Origin: an uncultured Helicobacteraceae bacterium
GTDB lineage: Bacteria > Campylobacterota > Campylobacteria > Campylobacterales > Helicobacteraceae
DNA: 64,000 bases
Assembly (NCBI GenBank): GCA_910578285.1
Contig: CAJTQL010000002.1
Span: 1-64,000, forward strand
Direction: 5' to 3'
The stretch's first letter is position 1; each line of letters opens with the position of its first letter. The notes under the pieces were generated by a model. That model saw only the letters and a program-made list of their open reading frames with translations. It made no database searches and was not told the DNA's origin. The translations under genes and the position numbers were made by a program. Shown one piece after another: positions 35,869-45,027 of this stretch.

Positions 35869-36390
35869 TTACTCATTCTTTAGCCCCAAAAGAAAATCTT
35901 TTAATGGTTCTAAAAATTTATGTTCAATATCAAAACATTTTTCAAAATCTTCCGCCTTCATTTCTTTAGGGTTACATTGTAGAATTTCCTTATACGAAAA
36001 AAGTTTTCTTTTAGAATCTGGTGGTTCATACCCCAATCTATTTATGCATTCTATAAAAGAATTAAAACACTGAATAATATTTTGATGACGTACAATCTTT
36101 TCTAAAATTGTTTCAAGGTTTCCACAATCTTGATTATTTGGGAACAAAAATATTTTTACTTCGTTGAATTTCTCTTTAATAATATTATTAAAACTTTCTT
36201 CAAAATTGTCATCGCAATCAAAAATAATGGCAACTCTATGATGATTGTATTCCTCTATTTTTTCACGCACTAAATCAAAATTTTTGTTGCCACCTACTTC
36301 TTCAATTTTATATCCTAGCTTTAATTTTTGAGTATAAAATTTTAAAAATTCTTTATCCTCTTTTCCTTCAACAATCAGCAGTATCTCCAT
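35869..36390 (-). CDS. TOPRIM-like protein (DUF3226 type), partner of the adjacent ATPase
   Basis: The 173-residue protein starts MEILLIVEGKEDKEFLKFYT, a TOPRIM first strand with the catalytic Glu, and continues with RVAIIFDCDDN, the Asp-x-Asp motif. This suits a metal-dependent nuclease or an OLD-type nuclease half. The start overlaps the ATPase stop (36390) so the pair is coupled. In OLD proteins the same two domains are fused, and in PARIS they are encoded by two genes. Anti-phage function is inferred. Confidence 0.75.
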   Translation of the reverse strand: MEILLIVEGKEDKEFLKFYTQKLKLGYKIEEVGGNKNFDLVREKIEEYNHHRVAIIFDCDDNFEESFNNIIKEKFNEVKIFLFPNNQDCGNLETILEKIVRHQNIIQCFNSFIECINRLGYEPPDSKRKLFSYKEILQCNPKEMKAEDFEKCFDIEHKFLEPLKDFLLGLKNE

Positions 36391-37406
36391 TATCGCACCT
36401 CGATTCCTTCTGCCAACATTTCTTGTACTATATCAACAGAACGCACAAATACTTTAATTTTTTGATCTTGATTCCTTATGAACTTTAACAATGTAAATTC
36501 ATTACGTAAGGCTTGTGATTCGGAAAGTAAGATATTAATATTTTCTAATACTTCTTTGCTGTGTGTTGTAATAAATAATTGAAATTGCTTTTGCCTTGAT
36601 ATTTCAAATAAAGATTGCAATAGTGCCTTAAGTCGTTTATGATAAATGCCATTTTCGATTTCATCGATAAAAATACACTTTATATTTTCATCTAACACAG
36701 CTGTGACGATATTGAAATATCGCTCAAAACCTTTTCCTAATAGCTTTATATCTAATTTTTCTTTAATATTTCTAACTTTTACATGTGGTGCTTCAGGTAG
36801 CAATGCAATATCTTCAATGTTGGGGTCAATAATTTGTAATAATTTGACTAACTCTTTTTCTTTAGAGTTCTTAATGATTATTGAAAGATTCTCTAAAAAT
36901 ACATTCACAACATCTGCAGGCAGAAAACATCCAACACCAAGAGGTTGGAGAGGTTGAAAGTGTTCCGAAAAAATATTTCCATTAAGATAATCAAAAAAAT
37001 ATCTTTTCTGCTTTGGGTCTAATAAGTTTTTATAACAAAAGATTTTTTCATTTAAATTGATATTTTGGCGAATTATGCCATACTCTTTTTGAAGTTCGTT
37101 TTCGCTCTCCAAAGAGATTTCAAAATCATAAGCTTGTTTAGCATATTGAAACTCAAAACGTATGGGTTTTTCATAAAAGTTATGAAAAATATTTCCTACA
37201 TTCATGGAGTTTAAGGGTATTTTGCGTAAATCATAGATATTTTTTAAAATCGCCGGATTAAAGGGAGAAAGGGCAATAAATAGGGCTTCCAAAAGTGTTG
37301 TTTTTGCCGTATTATTATCGCCCACAATCACATTGATACGACTAAATGAATCAATAGAACAATCTTGTAGTGCTCTAAAATTGTGAATATGAATTTTTTC
37401 GAACAT
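36390..37406 (-). CDS. AAA/ABC-type ATPase of an OLD- or PARIS-like two-gene defence module
   Basis: The 338-residue protein begins MFEKIHIHNFRALQDCSIDS, typical of RecF/OLD ATPases. Walker A reads VGDNNTAKTTLLEALF, with Ala where Gly usually precedes Lys. Walker B (CIFIDEIENGIYH) and the switch histidine (FITTHSKEVL) are near residues 250 and 285. It is transcribed first, then the TOPRIM gene. The combination suggests an anti-phage system in which the ATPase senses an invader and the TOPRIM partner cuts nucleic acid; this is inferred. Confidence 0.75.
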   Translation of the reverse strand: MFEKIHIHNFRALQDCSIDSFSRINVIVGDNNTAKTTLLEALFIALSPFNPAILKNIYDLRKIPLNSMNVGNIFHNFYEKPIRFEFQYAKQAYDFEISLESENELQKEYGIIRQNINLNEKIFCYKNLLDPKQKRYFFDYLNGNIFSEHFQPLQPLGVGCFLPADVVNVFLENLSIIIKNSKEKELVKLLQIIDPNIEDIALLPEAPHVKVRNIKEKLDIKLLGKGFERYFNIVTAVLDENIKCIFIDEIENGIYHKRLKALLQSLFEISRQKQFQLFITTHSKEVLENINILLSESQALRNEFTLLKFIRNQDQKIKVFVRSVDIVQEMLAEGIEVR

Positions 37407-37457
37407 AATGTGGTATCCTTATTGAGTCCTATAATGCTTTATTGATGCGCAGCATCC

Positions 37458-37490
37458 AACAAGTCTTTACCATAGCGATAAAGACTTGTT
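37458..37490. terminator. 12-bp perfect hairpin between icd and the ATPase gene
   Basis: AACAAGTCTTTA at 37458-37469 pairs perfectly with TAAAGACTTGTT at 37479-37490 around a 9-base loop. It lies downstream of icd and upstream of the ATPase gene, both leftward. There is no strong T-tract on either strand, so it may be a weak terminator or a protein-binding palindrome. Confidence 0.5.
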
Positions 37491-37526
37491 AAAATACAAT
37501 AACAATGACACTATTGCAGGCCGCTT

Positions 37527-39731
37527 CTACCCCGCAATCTTACCAAGAATCGCGTTAAAAGTCGTGCTTGGGCGCATGATTTTTTCGGTTTTGGGGTCAT
37601 CAAACTTATAATATCCGCCCAAATCAACCTTCACGCCCTGCGCGTCCAAAAATTCCTTGTGAATCTTTGCCTCGTTGTCGGCAAGCTCTTTGGCAATCGG
37701 CGCGAAAAATCCAGCAATTGCAGAATCATCGTCCTGCGCGGCGAGCGCCTGTGCGAAATACATTGCGAGATAAAAATGGCTTGTGCGGTTGTCGTCCTCG
37801 CCAACCTTGCGTGAAGGCGCTTTGTTTGCTTCGAGCCATTTGCCAATCGCACCATCGAGCGCGCTCGCGAGCACTTTTGCTTTGTTGTTGTTTTTCTTTT
37901 GTGCATAAAATTCGAGGCTTGCTTGCAATGCGAGAAATTCGCCCAAGCTGTCCCAACGCAAATGGTTCTCATTCACGAGTTGTTCGACTTGTTTGGGTGC
38001 GCTTCCGCCAGCACCTGTCTCGAACATCGCCCCGCCATTTAACATAGGCACGACTGATAGCATCTTCGCACTTGTGCCGAGCTCAAGAATTGGGAAAAGA
38101 TCGGTGAGATAGTCGCGCAACACATTCCCGGTGATAGAAATCACGTCTTTGCCCTCGCGAATGAGCTTGAGCGAGAGTTGGCAAGCCTCTTTGGGGGCGA
38201 GAATCTCCATGTCTTTGCCCTTTTCTTTCAATCGCGCACGCACCAAATCAATCATAATCTTGTTACTCGCGCGCTTAGAATCAAGCCAGAAAATCGCCTT
38301 GCTGCCTGTGAGCTCGGCGCGTTCAATACCTAGATCAATCCAATTTTGCACCGCGTCAAACTTCGCTTGGTTGGCGCGATAAATGTCATTTTGATGTACC
38401 TTGTGTGAAAGCAAAACCTTACCGCTTTCATCGACAATGCGAAACTCGCCATCGCTTGGCGCAAAAAATGTTTTGTCATGTGAGCCATATTCTTGCGCCT
38501 TGCGTGCCATAAGCCCGACATTCGCCACGCTGCCGAGTGTCGCGGGGTTGAGCGCGCCGTTTTGCTTCATGTCGTCCAAGACGGCTTCGTAGATTGTCGC
38601 ATACGTTTTGTCGGGAATCACGGCGTTGGTGTCGCATTCTTTGCCGTCTTTGTCCCACAACCGCGCGCCGTTTTTGAGCATTGCGGGCATAGACGCATCG
38701 ACAATCACATCGCTAGGGACATGCAAATTGGTGATTCCTTTGTCGGAATTAACCATCGAAATCTTGGCGCTTTTGTTTAGAATCTCTTGATATTTCGCGA
38801 GAATCTCGGATTTTTTGGGGCTTTGTTCAATCTTGCTAAGCAGCTCTGAAACGCCGTTGTTGGGATTGATGCCGAGTTTTTGCAGCTCGTCTGCGAAAGT
38901 GTCGAAGAGTTCTTTGAAATAGGTTTTGACAGCATAGCCGAAAATCACGGGATCACTGACTTTCATCATCGTTGCCTTGAGGTGGAGCGAAAACAGGATA
39001 TTCTCTTTTTTGCAAAGCGCAATTTGCTCATCATAGAATCGGCAAAGCGCGGCGACATCGAGAAATGTTGCATCAAGAATCTCATTTTTTTCAAGCTTGA
39101 GCCCGTCTTTGCAGACATTCACCTTGCCATTGTTATCGACAAATTCAATCCGCGCTGTGGTGGGCGATTCGAGCAATATCGCTTTTTCATTCTCAAAGAA
39201 ATCACCAGCTCCCATATACGAAACGCATGATTTAGATGCTTTGTCAAAAGCCGCAACGCGATAGGGATTTTTCTTGGCATATTCTTTAACGGCTTTTGTG
39301 CAGCGGCGGTCGGAGTTGCCCTCGCGAAGCACAGGATTCACGGCAGAACCAAGCACTTTTTGGTATTTTGCCTTAATCGCCTTTTGCTCGTCATTTTGGG
39401 GCTCGTCAGGAAACTCGGGCAACGCATAGCCTTTTGCTTGCAATTCTTTGATGGTGGCTTTGAGTTGTGGAATTGAAGCGGAGATGTTGGGTGTTTTGAT
39501 GAGATTTGCCTCGGGGCGCTTGACAAGCTCACCAAGCTGGGCGAGTGAATCTTGTACACGTTGCTCGGGCTTGAGAATCTCGGGAAATTGCGCAATCACG
39601 CGGGCAGAGAGCGAAATATCAGATGTGGCGACTTCGACATTTGCATGCTTCAAAAAGGCTTGGACAATCGGCAAAAACGAATAAGTCGCAAGCGCTGGGG
39701 ATTCATCAGTGAGAGTATAGGTGATTTTCAT
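37527..39731 (-). CDS. icd: Monomeric NADP-dependent isocitrate dehydrogenase
   Basis: It oxidises isocitrate to 2-oxoglutarate with NADP in the TCA cycle. The 734-residue length and sequence ([78 protein letters not shown]) identify the monomeric class, as in Campylobacter. H. pylori instead has the short homodimeric enzyme. It is a single gene on the minus strand between fliI and the defence pair. Confidence 0.96.
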   Translation of the reverse strand: MKITYTLTDESPALATYSFLPIVQAFLKHANVEVATSDISLSARVIAQFPEILKPEQRVQDSLAQLGELVKRPEANLIKTPNISASIPQLKATIKELQAKGYALPEFPDEPQNDEQKAIKAKYQKVLGSAVNPVLREGNSDRRCTKAVKEYAKKNPYRVAAFDKASKSCVSYMGAGDFFENEKAILLESPTTARIEFVDNNGKVNVCKDGLKLEKNEILDATFLDVAALCRFYDEQIALCKKENILFSLHLKATMMKVSDPVIFGYAVKTYFKELFDTFADELQKLGINPNNGVSELLSKIEQSPKKSEILAKYQEILNKSAKISMVNSDKGITNLHVPSDVIVDASMPAMLKNGARLWDKDGKECDTNAVIPDKTYATIYEAVLDDMKQNGALNPATLGSVANVGLMARKAQEYGSHDKTFFAPSDGEFRIVDESGKVLLSHKVHQNDIYRANQAKFDAVQNWIDLGIERAELTGSKAIFWLDSKRASNKIMIDLVRARLKEKGKDMEILAPKEACQLSLKLIREGKDVISITGNVLRDYLTDLFPILELGTSAKMLSVVPMLNGGAMFETGAGGSAPKQVEQLVNENHLRWDSLGEFLALQASLEFYAQKKNNNKAKVLASALDGAIGKWLEANKAPSRKVGEDDNRTSHFYLAMYFAQALAAQDDDSAIAGFFAPIAKELADNEAKIHKEFLDAQGVKVDLGGYYKFDDPKTEKIMRPSTTFNAILGKIAG

Positions 39732-40096
39732 AAACGTTCCTTTGGGTTGGTATGTGTTGCATATTATAGCAAAATTCCTTTATCCTTCATTTTTATGTGA
39801 ACTTGTGAAAAAATCTTGTATAATGCAGCCGCTCTAATGGAAAGAGAATCTTGCCAGTCGTTGGGTTTGGCATTCTTTTCTTTCGTTCCTCTGTGCCGCT
39901 TTGGGGCTTCCCTTTCCCTTAGAGTGTGCGGGGGGGGGGGCGGAATTGCAGTAGAAGTGGGTGCCAAAAACTCTATCGTCTCCGTTTGGTTTGTGGTTTT
40001 TGGCAACTGCTGTTTCGCGCGTTTTGTTTCGTTTAGTAACAAACTATCCATTTGTTTGGAATTGCCTTGATTCTGCGCGCGTTTTAGATACGTTGA
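39732..40096. other. icd-fliI intergenic region with a G11 tract and a rightward -10 box
   Basis: The only features I see are TATAAT at 39819-39824 facing right and eleven guanines at 39930-39940. A rightward frame from ATG 39837 to 40070 (77 codons) runs through the tract and is hydrophobic toward its end, but there is no ribosome-binding site or family resemblance. A leftward frame also exists. I do not call a gene; a phase-variable small membrane peptide cannot be excluded. Confidence 0.4.
39930..39940 (+). repeat. Poly-G tract, G11
   Basis: Eleven consecutive guanines flanked by C at 39929 and C at 39941. Tracts of this length are typical contingency loci in Helicobacter and Campylobacter. 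No confident gene contains it. Confidence 0.85.
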
Positions 40097-41455
40097 TTAG
40101 CCCATCAACACGACAAGCGCTTCGATGCTTTGTTCAAAATCCCAGCTCTCTTCGATTCCTTGTTTCAGAAAGTTTTCCATTGCTTCTTTTTTGTCTATCG
40201 CTTCATCAAGTTCTTTGTCTCTGCCCTTTTGATACGCACCAATGCGAATGAGCACCTCATTTTCGCGCAATAGCGAATACAGCCGCCGAAATTTACGCGC
40301 CGCGAGGATATGCGCTTCGGAACACAAATCGTTCATAAGACGCGAAGCTGAATTGAGAATGTTGATGGGTGGGTAGATTCCAAAGTCTGTGAGCTCACGG
40401 CTTAGGACGATGTGCCCGTCCAAAATACTGCGGCTTTGGTCGCCAATGGGGTCGTTCATGTCGTCTCCCTCGACAAGCACTGTAAAAAACGCCGTGATTG
40501 AGCCGCGCCCTTCTTCTTTGCCGGCGCGTTCCATGAGTTGTGGCAAGAGCGTGAGCACCGATGGTGGATAGCCCTTACTTGTTGGTGGCTCGCCGAGTGC
40601 TAGCCCAATCTCGCGCTGCGCCATTGCAAAACGTGTTACAGAATCCATCATAAACAAGACATCATGCCCTTGGTCCTTGAAAAACTCTGCCACACTCATT
40701 GCCGAAAATGCCCCATATTTACGCATAAGCGGCGAATCATCGCTCGTTGCGACAACGAGCACTGTGCCGCTTAAATCGCCGCCGAGATTCTTTTCGACAA
40801 ACTCGGGCACTTCGCGCCCGCGCTCGCCCACAAGCGCGATAATCTTAATCGGCGCATCGACACCTTTGACAATCATTCCCATAAGCGTGCTTTTGCCCAC
40901 ACCGCTTCCAGCGAAGATGCCGAGCTTTTGTCCCTTGCCACATGTTAGCAAACCATCAATTGTCTTGATGCCCACATTAAACACTTCGTCAATCATTCCG
41001 CGCTTCATTGCGACAATCGGCGGGCGGATAATCGGCGCGCTCTCTGTCGCGAGAATCTCGCCCTTGCCGTCAATGGGTTGCCCAAGTGGATTGATGACGC
41101 GCCCAAGTAATGCCTCGCCAACGGGGATTTGCAAACCTTTGTTGTTGATGAAGATTCTATCGCCCACACGATTGCCTTCGACAAAAGAGAATGGCGAAAT
41201 GCTAAAGGTTTGCGTGTCTACAACCGTAACCATTCCCATGCTTTCGTGTCCGTCCTCATGCCGCACGATTTTGACAATATCGCCCACGCTAGGCTTGAGC
41301 CCTGTGGCGACAATGCTATTGGACATCACTTTTGTGATTGTGCCAAAGGCAGGGGAGAGGGTTGAGACTTCGAGTTTTTTGCGCAGTTGTTCTAGTGCCA
41401 CGATTCTTCCTTCGTTTGAAAAATCAAGCATAGCACGCTTTTGCTTGTATTGCAT
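40097..41455 (-). CDS. fliI: Flagellar export ATPase FliI
   Basis: FliI powers flagellar type III export together with FliH and FliJ on the cytoplasmic side. The RecA-like core has GIFAGSGVGKSTLMGMIVKG (Walker A), VGERGREVPEF and DVLFMMDSVTRFAMAQREIG (Walker B, signature), and ESWDFEQSIEALVVLM at the C-terminal end. ATG 41455 gives 452 residues; ATG 41431 is the alternative, and the frame extends further to 41560 into the upstream region, which is less likely. The gene is divergent from tig. No other flagellar gene is nearby, as is usual in this group. Confidence 0.95.
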   Translation of the reverse strand: MQYKQKRAMLDFSNEGRIVALEQLRKKLEVSTLSPAFGTITKVMSNSIVATGLKPSVGDIVKIVRHEDGHESMGMVTVVDTQTFSISPFSFVEGNRVGDRIFINNKGLQIPVGEALLGRVINPLGQPIDGKGEILATESAPIIRPPIVAMKRGMIDEVFNVGIKTIDGLLTCGKGQKLGIFAGSGVGKSTLMGMIVKGVDAPIKIIALVGERGREVPEFVEKNLGGDLSGTVLVVATSDDSPLMRKYGAFSAMSVAEFFKDQGHDVLFMMDSVTRFAMAQREIGLALGEPPTSKGYPPSVLTLLPQLMERAGKEEGRGSITAFFTVLVEGDDMNDPIGDQSRSILDGHIVLSRELTDFGIYPPINILNSASRLMNDLCSEAHILAARKFRRLYSLLRENEVLIRIGAYQKGRDKELDEAIDKKEAMENFLKQGIEESWDFEQSIEALVVLMG

Positions 41456-41562
41456 TAAAGAAACGACTCGCAATAACCAAAAATAAAGTTTTTGTCTGCT
41501 AGAATCGCATACCAAAGTTATCGATGAATAGTCGCATAACGTCAAAATATCTAGGGGCATTT

Positions 41563-42861
41563 ATGAATATCCAAACAACCAAAAATGACGCAGCAAATGC
41601 GCTTGCAAGTGGAGTTATCGAGCAAAAAACGCTTGATTCGAAGACAGCATCGCTCACACAAAAGGCAGCAAAAACATTGCATATCGATGGTTTTCGCAAG
41701 GGCAAAGTGCCTGTGAGCATTGTGCGCGCACGTTATGGCAAACAGATTGCCGAGGATGCTGAACAAGAGGCAATCAAGGATTTCATCAGCACTGCATTCA
41801 AAGAGTTGGGCGTGAAAGAAGAGGACACACTCGGTAGCCCGATGTTTTTGAAGTTTGATAGAAACGAGAATGGAATCGAGGTTGAAGTGCGCTTTGCGTT
41901 GCGCCCAGAGTTTGATATTGCGCCCGCGAAAGCCGCTGTACCAAGCTTTGAAGTACCTGATGTGAATGAATCAGAAATAGACGAACAGCTCGCAAAATTT
42001 GCTAAAAATTATGGTGAGTTGCACGATATTGAGAATAGAGCAGTACAAGAAAATGATATTGTGCAAATCGATTTTGAGGGCTTTGTTGATGACAAAGCTT
42101 TTGAGGGTGGCAAAGCAGAGGGGTATAATCTCGAGATTGGCAGCAAGGCGTTTATCCCCGGATTTGAGGAGCAGCTTGTGGGCATGCAGATTGGTGATTC
42201 TAAAGATATTTTTGTCACGTTTCCCAAAGACTATGGCGCGCAGAATCTCGCGGGCAAAGATGCACGTTTTGCTATCAAATTGCACAGCATTAAAGAGCGT
42301 ATTCCCGCTCCAATCGATGATGATCTTGCCAAAAAACTTTTGCCCAAAGATGAGGATGCGATCTTGCAAAAGCTCAAAGAGCGCGTAAAAGAACAGATTG
42401 CAAGCGATAAAAAAGCAAAGCTTTACAACGAAACGCTCAAGGAGAAATTTATCGAAAATTTGCTGCAGACTTTTTCGTTTGATTTGCCCGAGAATATCAT
42501 CGAACAAGAAATGGATATGTTGTTTCGAGGCGAGGTCGATTCGATGGAGCGCGAAGAGCTTGAATCACTGCAAGGCAAGCGCGAAGAAATCAAAGAGCGA
42601 CGTGAAAAGCATAAAGAAAAGGCGCAGCGCAATGTCAAGCTCACGTTGATTGTCGATGCGCTCGCGCGTGAAAATAAGCTTGGAATCAGCGAGCAGGAGC
42701 TATTCATGCGTCTCTATAATGAGGCGATGTTCTTGCGCCAAGACCCTAAAACATTGCTCGAATATTACCAGCAAGGTGGCTTTTTGCCCGCATTGCAAAT
42801 GGCGATGCTCGAAGACAAGGTTTTGACATTTTTGCTTGAAAAGAGTATCGACAAGGAGTAA
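41563..42861 (+). CDS. tig: Trigger factor (ribosome-associated chaperone, prolyl isomerase)
   Basis: Trigger factor binds nascent chains at the ribosome exit tunnel. The N-terminal domain contains the ribosome-binding region [20 protein letters not shown] near residue 42. The FKBP-type domain ([36 protein letters not shown]) and a long helical C-terminal domain follow. ATG 41563 has AGGGG upstream and gives 432 residues; ATG 41524 lies in the divergent promoter region. It is followed by clpP after 5 bases. Confidence 0.95.
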   Translation: MNIQTTKNDAANALASGVIEQKTLDSKTASLTQKAAKTLHIDGFRKGKVPVSIVRARYGKQIAEDAEQEAIKDFISTAFKELGVKEEDTLGSPMFLKFDRNENGIEVEVRFALRPEFDIAPAKAAVPSFEVPDVNESEIDEQLAKFAKNYGELHDIENRAVQENDIVQIDFEGFVDDKAFEGGKAEGYNLEIGSKAFIPGFEEQLVGMQIGDSKDIFVTFPKDYGAQNLAGKDARFAIKLHSIKERIPAPIDDDLAKKLLPKDEDAILQKLKERVKEQIASDKKAKLYNETLKEKFIENLLQTFSFDLPENIIEQEMDMLFRGEVDSMEREELESLQGKREEIKERREKHKEKAQRNVKLTLIVDALARENKLGISEQELFMRLYNEAMFLRQDPKTLLEYYQQGGFLPALQMAMLEDKVLTFLLEKSIDKE

Positions 42862-42866
42862 CGACT

Positions 42867-43466
42867 ATGAACTATATCCCTTATGTCATCGAAAAAACGG
42901 GGCGTGGCGAGCGCAGCTATGACATCTATTCGCGCCTACTGAAGGATAGAATTGTCATGCTTTGTGGCGAAATCCATGATGATCTCGCTGCGTCTATTGT
43001 GGCACAGCTTTTGTTTCTTGAGGCAGAGGACCCCGAAAAAGATATTTATCTTTATATCAATTCGCCCGGTGGTGTTGTTACAAGTGGATTGAGCATTTAT
43101 GACACGATGAACTACATCAAGCCCGATATTTGCACGATTTGCATCGGGCAGGCAGCGAGCATGGGGGCATTTTTGTTGAGTTGTGGCTCAAGCGGCAAGC
43201 GACACTCTTTGCCGCATAGCCGAATCATGATTCATCAACCGCTCGGTGGTGCGCGAGGGCAGGCGAGCGATATTGAGATTCAGGCGAAGGAAATCTTGCG
43301 CCAAAAGAAGATTCTCAATGAAATCCTTGCACGCAACACGCAACAACCGCTCGAGAAAATCGCACTTGATACCGATAGGGACTTTTTTATGAGTGCCTTT
43401 GAGGCAAAAGAATATGGATTGATTGATAGCGTTTTGGAGAAGAGTTTCAAGGAAAATTTACAATAA
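42867..43466 (+). CDS. clpP: ATP-dependent Clp protease proteolytic subunit
   Basis: ClpP forms the tetradecameric serine protease chamber served by ClpX or ClpA. The catalytic Ser is in [20 protein letters not shown], His in [17 protein letters not shown] and Asp in [19 protein letters not shown]. The 199-residue length is typical. It is directly downstream of tig and upstream of the degenerate GGDEF gene, def and comM, probably in one operon. Confidence 0.97.
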   Translation: MNYIPYVIEKTGRGERSYDIYSRLLKDRIVMLCGEIHDDLAASIVAQLLFLEAEDPEKDIYLYINSPGGVVTSGLSIYDTMNYIKPDICTICIGQAASMGAFLLSCGSSGKRHSLPHSRIMIHQPLGGARGQASDIEIQAKEILRQKKILNEILARNTQQPLEKIALDTDRDFFMSAFEAKEYGLIDSVLEKSFKENLQ

Positions 43467-43481
43467 GGCAGGAAACAGTTA

Positions 43482-44504
43482 ATGGATATGCAACGATTAC
43501 GTATTGGAGATGCGATCCAATCTGAAGCATTTGAAGAAGAGGCAGTGAATGGTGCTCTCGAGAAGGAATTGCGTGAGCTTTGCAATGAGGTTGTGGATAA
43601 GGTTAAGGACGATGGCATTCTTGCCACTCCTTTAAATTTTCAAATCTATTTCGAGCGCTCGCTCGCTGACAAAAGCGAAGAGCTCAAAGAAATGGCGCTC
43701 AAGATGTTAAGCCATGGGCAGCAGGTGGGATATGATGATTACATCGACCTCGAGCGGCATTTGCGCAGCAGTTTTCGGAGTATTAAACAGGTTTTTGATA
43801 TTGTTGCTGTGATTTATCGCAATCAAGCATTGCTTTATGAGATACTTGACAAACGCCTTGCCGAGCTCAAATCGGTTGATAATCCCGTGATATCATGCAA
43901 TATCGTAACTGATATGGCTATAGAAATCAATCGGCTCAAAGACATCACGCGCAAGCAGAGCGACCAGCTCAAAATCCTCTACCAGCAAAGTGCAAAAGTG
44001 ATTAATAGTGCTGACAGCAGCACTGTCTTTGATGCACAATATGGAATCTACAATAAGCATTTTATCCTAACAAGTTTAGAAAAAGAAATCACAATGCTAG
44101 GACCAAATTATAATGCATCGTTGCTTATTTTGCGGCTTGCTGATAGTATTGCGAAAGAGATTGGTAATGTGAATGTGCTCAACGTTTTGCAAAACAATAT
44201 CGCCGAAATCTTGCTCAAAGCATCGCGCAGAAGCGATGTTGTTTCGCATTATGAAAATGGTATTTTTGCCATTTTGTTGCGGCATTCAAGCCTTGAAAAT
44301 GCCCAAGCTGTCTGCAAACGTCTTTTTTCGTTTGTCAAAGGTAGTAGCACTTTTATCGACAGCAAGCGTATTACACTCGAAATTAATATTGCAGCTGTGT
44401 CCTTGCGTCGTGATAGCGAACCCGAATCTATCATTGCAAGCGGCATTGCTGCACTCAAGGAATTAAGCACCCAAACATCAGCATTTAAGGTTGTGGGAGG
44501 CTAG
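43482..44504 (+). CDS. Degenerate GGDEF-domain protein
   Basis: The 340-residue protein has an N-terminal helical region (about 1-170) and a C-terminal GGDEF-like fold: FDAQYGIYNKHFILTSLEKE marks the start and DVVSHYENGIFAILLRHSSL replaces the usual ...R.GGDEF.ill. The GG(D/E)EF active-site residues are gone (YENGIF), so diguanylate cyclase activity is very unlikely. It could be a c-di-GMP- or nucleotide-sensing or purely structural domain. It lies between clpP and def with 15- and 2-base gaps, suggesting co-expression. Confidence 0.75.
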   Translation: MDMQRLRIGDAIQSEAFEEEAVNGALEKELRELCNEVVDKVKDDGILATPLNFQIYFERSLADKSEELKEMALKMLSHGQQVGYDDYIDLERHLRSSFRSIKQVFDIVAVIYRNQALLYEILDKRLAELKSVDNPVISCNIVTDMAIEINRLKDITRKQSDQLKILYQQSAKVINSADSSTVFDAQYGIYNKHFILTSLEKEITMLGPNYNASLLILRLADSIAKEIGNVNVLNVLQNNIAEILLKASRRSDVVSHYENGIFAILLRHSSLENAQAVCKRLFSFVKGSSTFIDSKRITLEINIAAVSLRRDSEPESIIASGIAALKELSTQTSAFKVVGG

Positions 44505-44506
44505 AG

Positions 44507-45019
44507 ATGTTGGACATTGTATATTATTCTGATAGCTTTTTGCGCAAAAAGGCGCAGACTGTGCAGAGTTTTGATGAGAATCTCCATGCATTGCTCGATG
44601 AAATGTATATCTTGATGATTGAACGCAATGGAGTAGGGCTCGCTGCACCGCAAGTGCGCCATAGTTTGCGTGCGCTTGTTATCAATTTGCCCGATGAGGA
44701 GGGTGAGCAGCACAAAGAGAATCTGCTCGAGGTGCTCAACCCCGAAATTATCGAGCATAGTGGGAAGATTCTGTTCAACGAGGGTTGTTTGAGTGTACCT
44801 GATTATTATGACGACATCGAACGTAGCGAAAAGATTACCGTTTCTTTTCAGGATCGATTTGGCAATGCGCACACTCTTGATGCTGAAGGCTATCTCGCTG
44901 TGGCACTCCAGCATGAAATCGACCATCTGAACGGAATCTTATTTGTCGACCGCTTGCCACTGCTCAAACGCAAACGATTTGAAAAGGCATTCAAGAAACA
45001 GCAACGTTGCTCTGCATAG
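44507..45019 (+). CDS. def: Peptide deformylase
   Basis: Def removes the N-formyl group of nascent proteins. The three metal-site motifs are present: GVGLAAPQV near residue 43, EGCLSVP near residue 93 and QHEIDHLNG near residue 135, which contribute Cys and two His to the metal plus the catalytic Glu. GGAGGCTAGAG precedes the ATG. The length of 170 fits. The C terminus overlaps possible upstream starts of comM. Confidence 0.97.
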   Translation: MLDIVYYSDSFLRKKAQTVQSFDENLHALLDEMYILMIERNGVGLAAPQVRHSLRALVINLPDEEGEQHKENLLEVLNPEIIEHSGKILFNEGCLSVPDYYDDIERSEKITVSFQDRFGNAHTLDAEGYLAVALQHEIDHLNGILFVDRLPLLKRKRFEKAFKKQQRCSA

Positions 45020-45027
45020 GCGCAAGA

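Noticed and set aside
40677..41486. Long rightward frame opposite fliI (269 codons)
   Set aside because: Ser/Pro-rich shadow of fliI, no ribosome-binding site, no recognisable domain.
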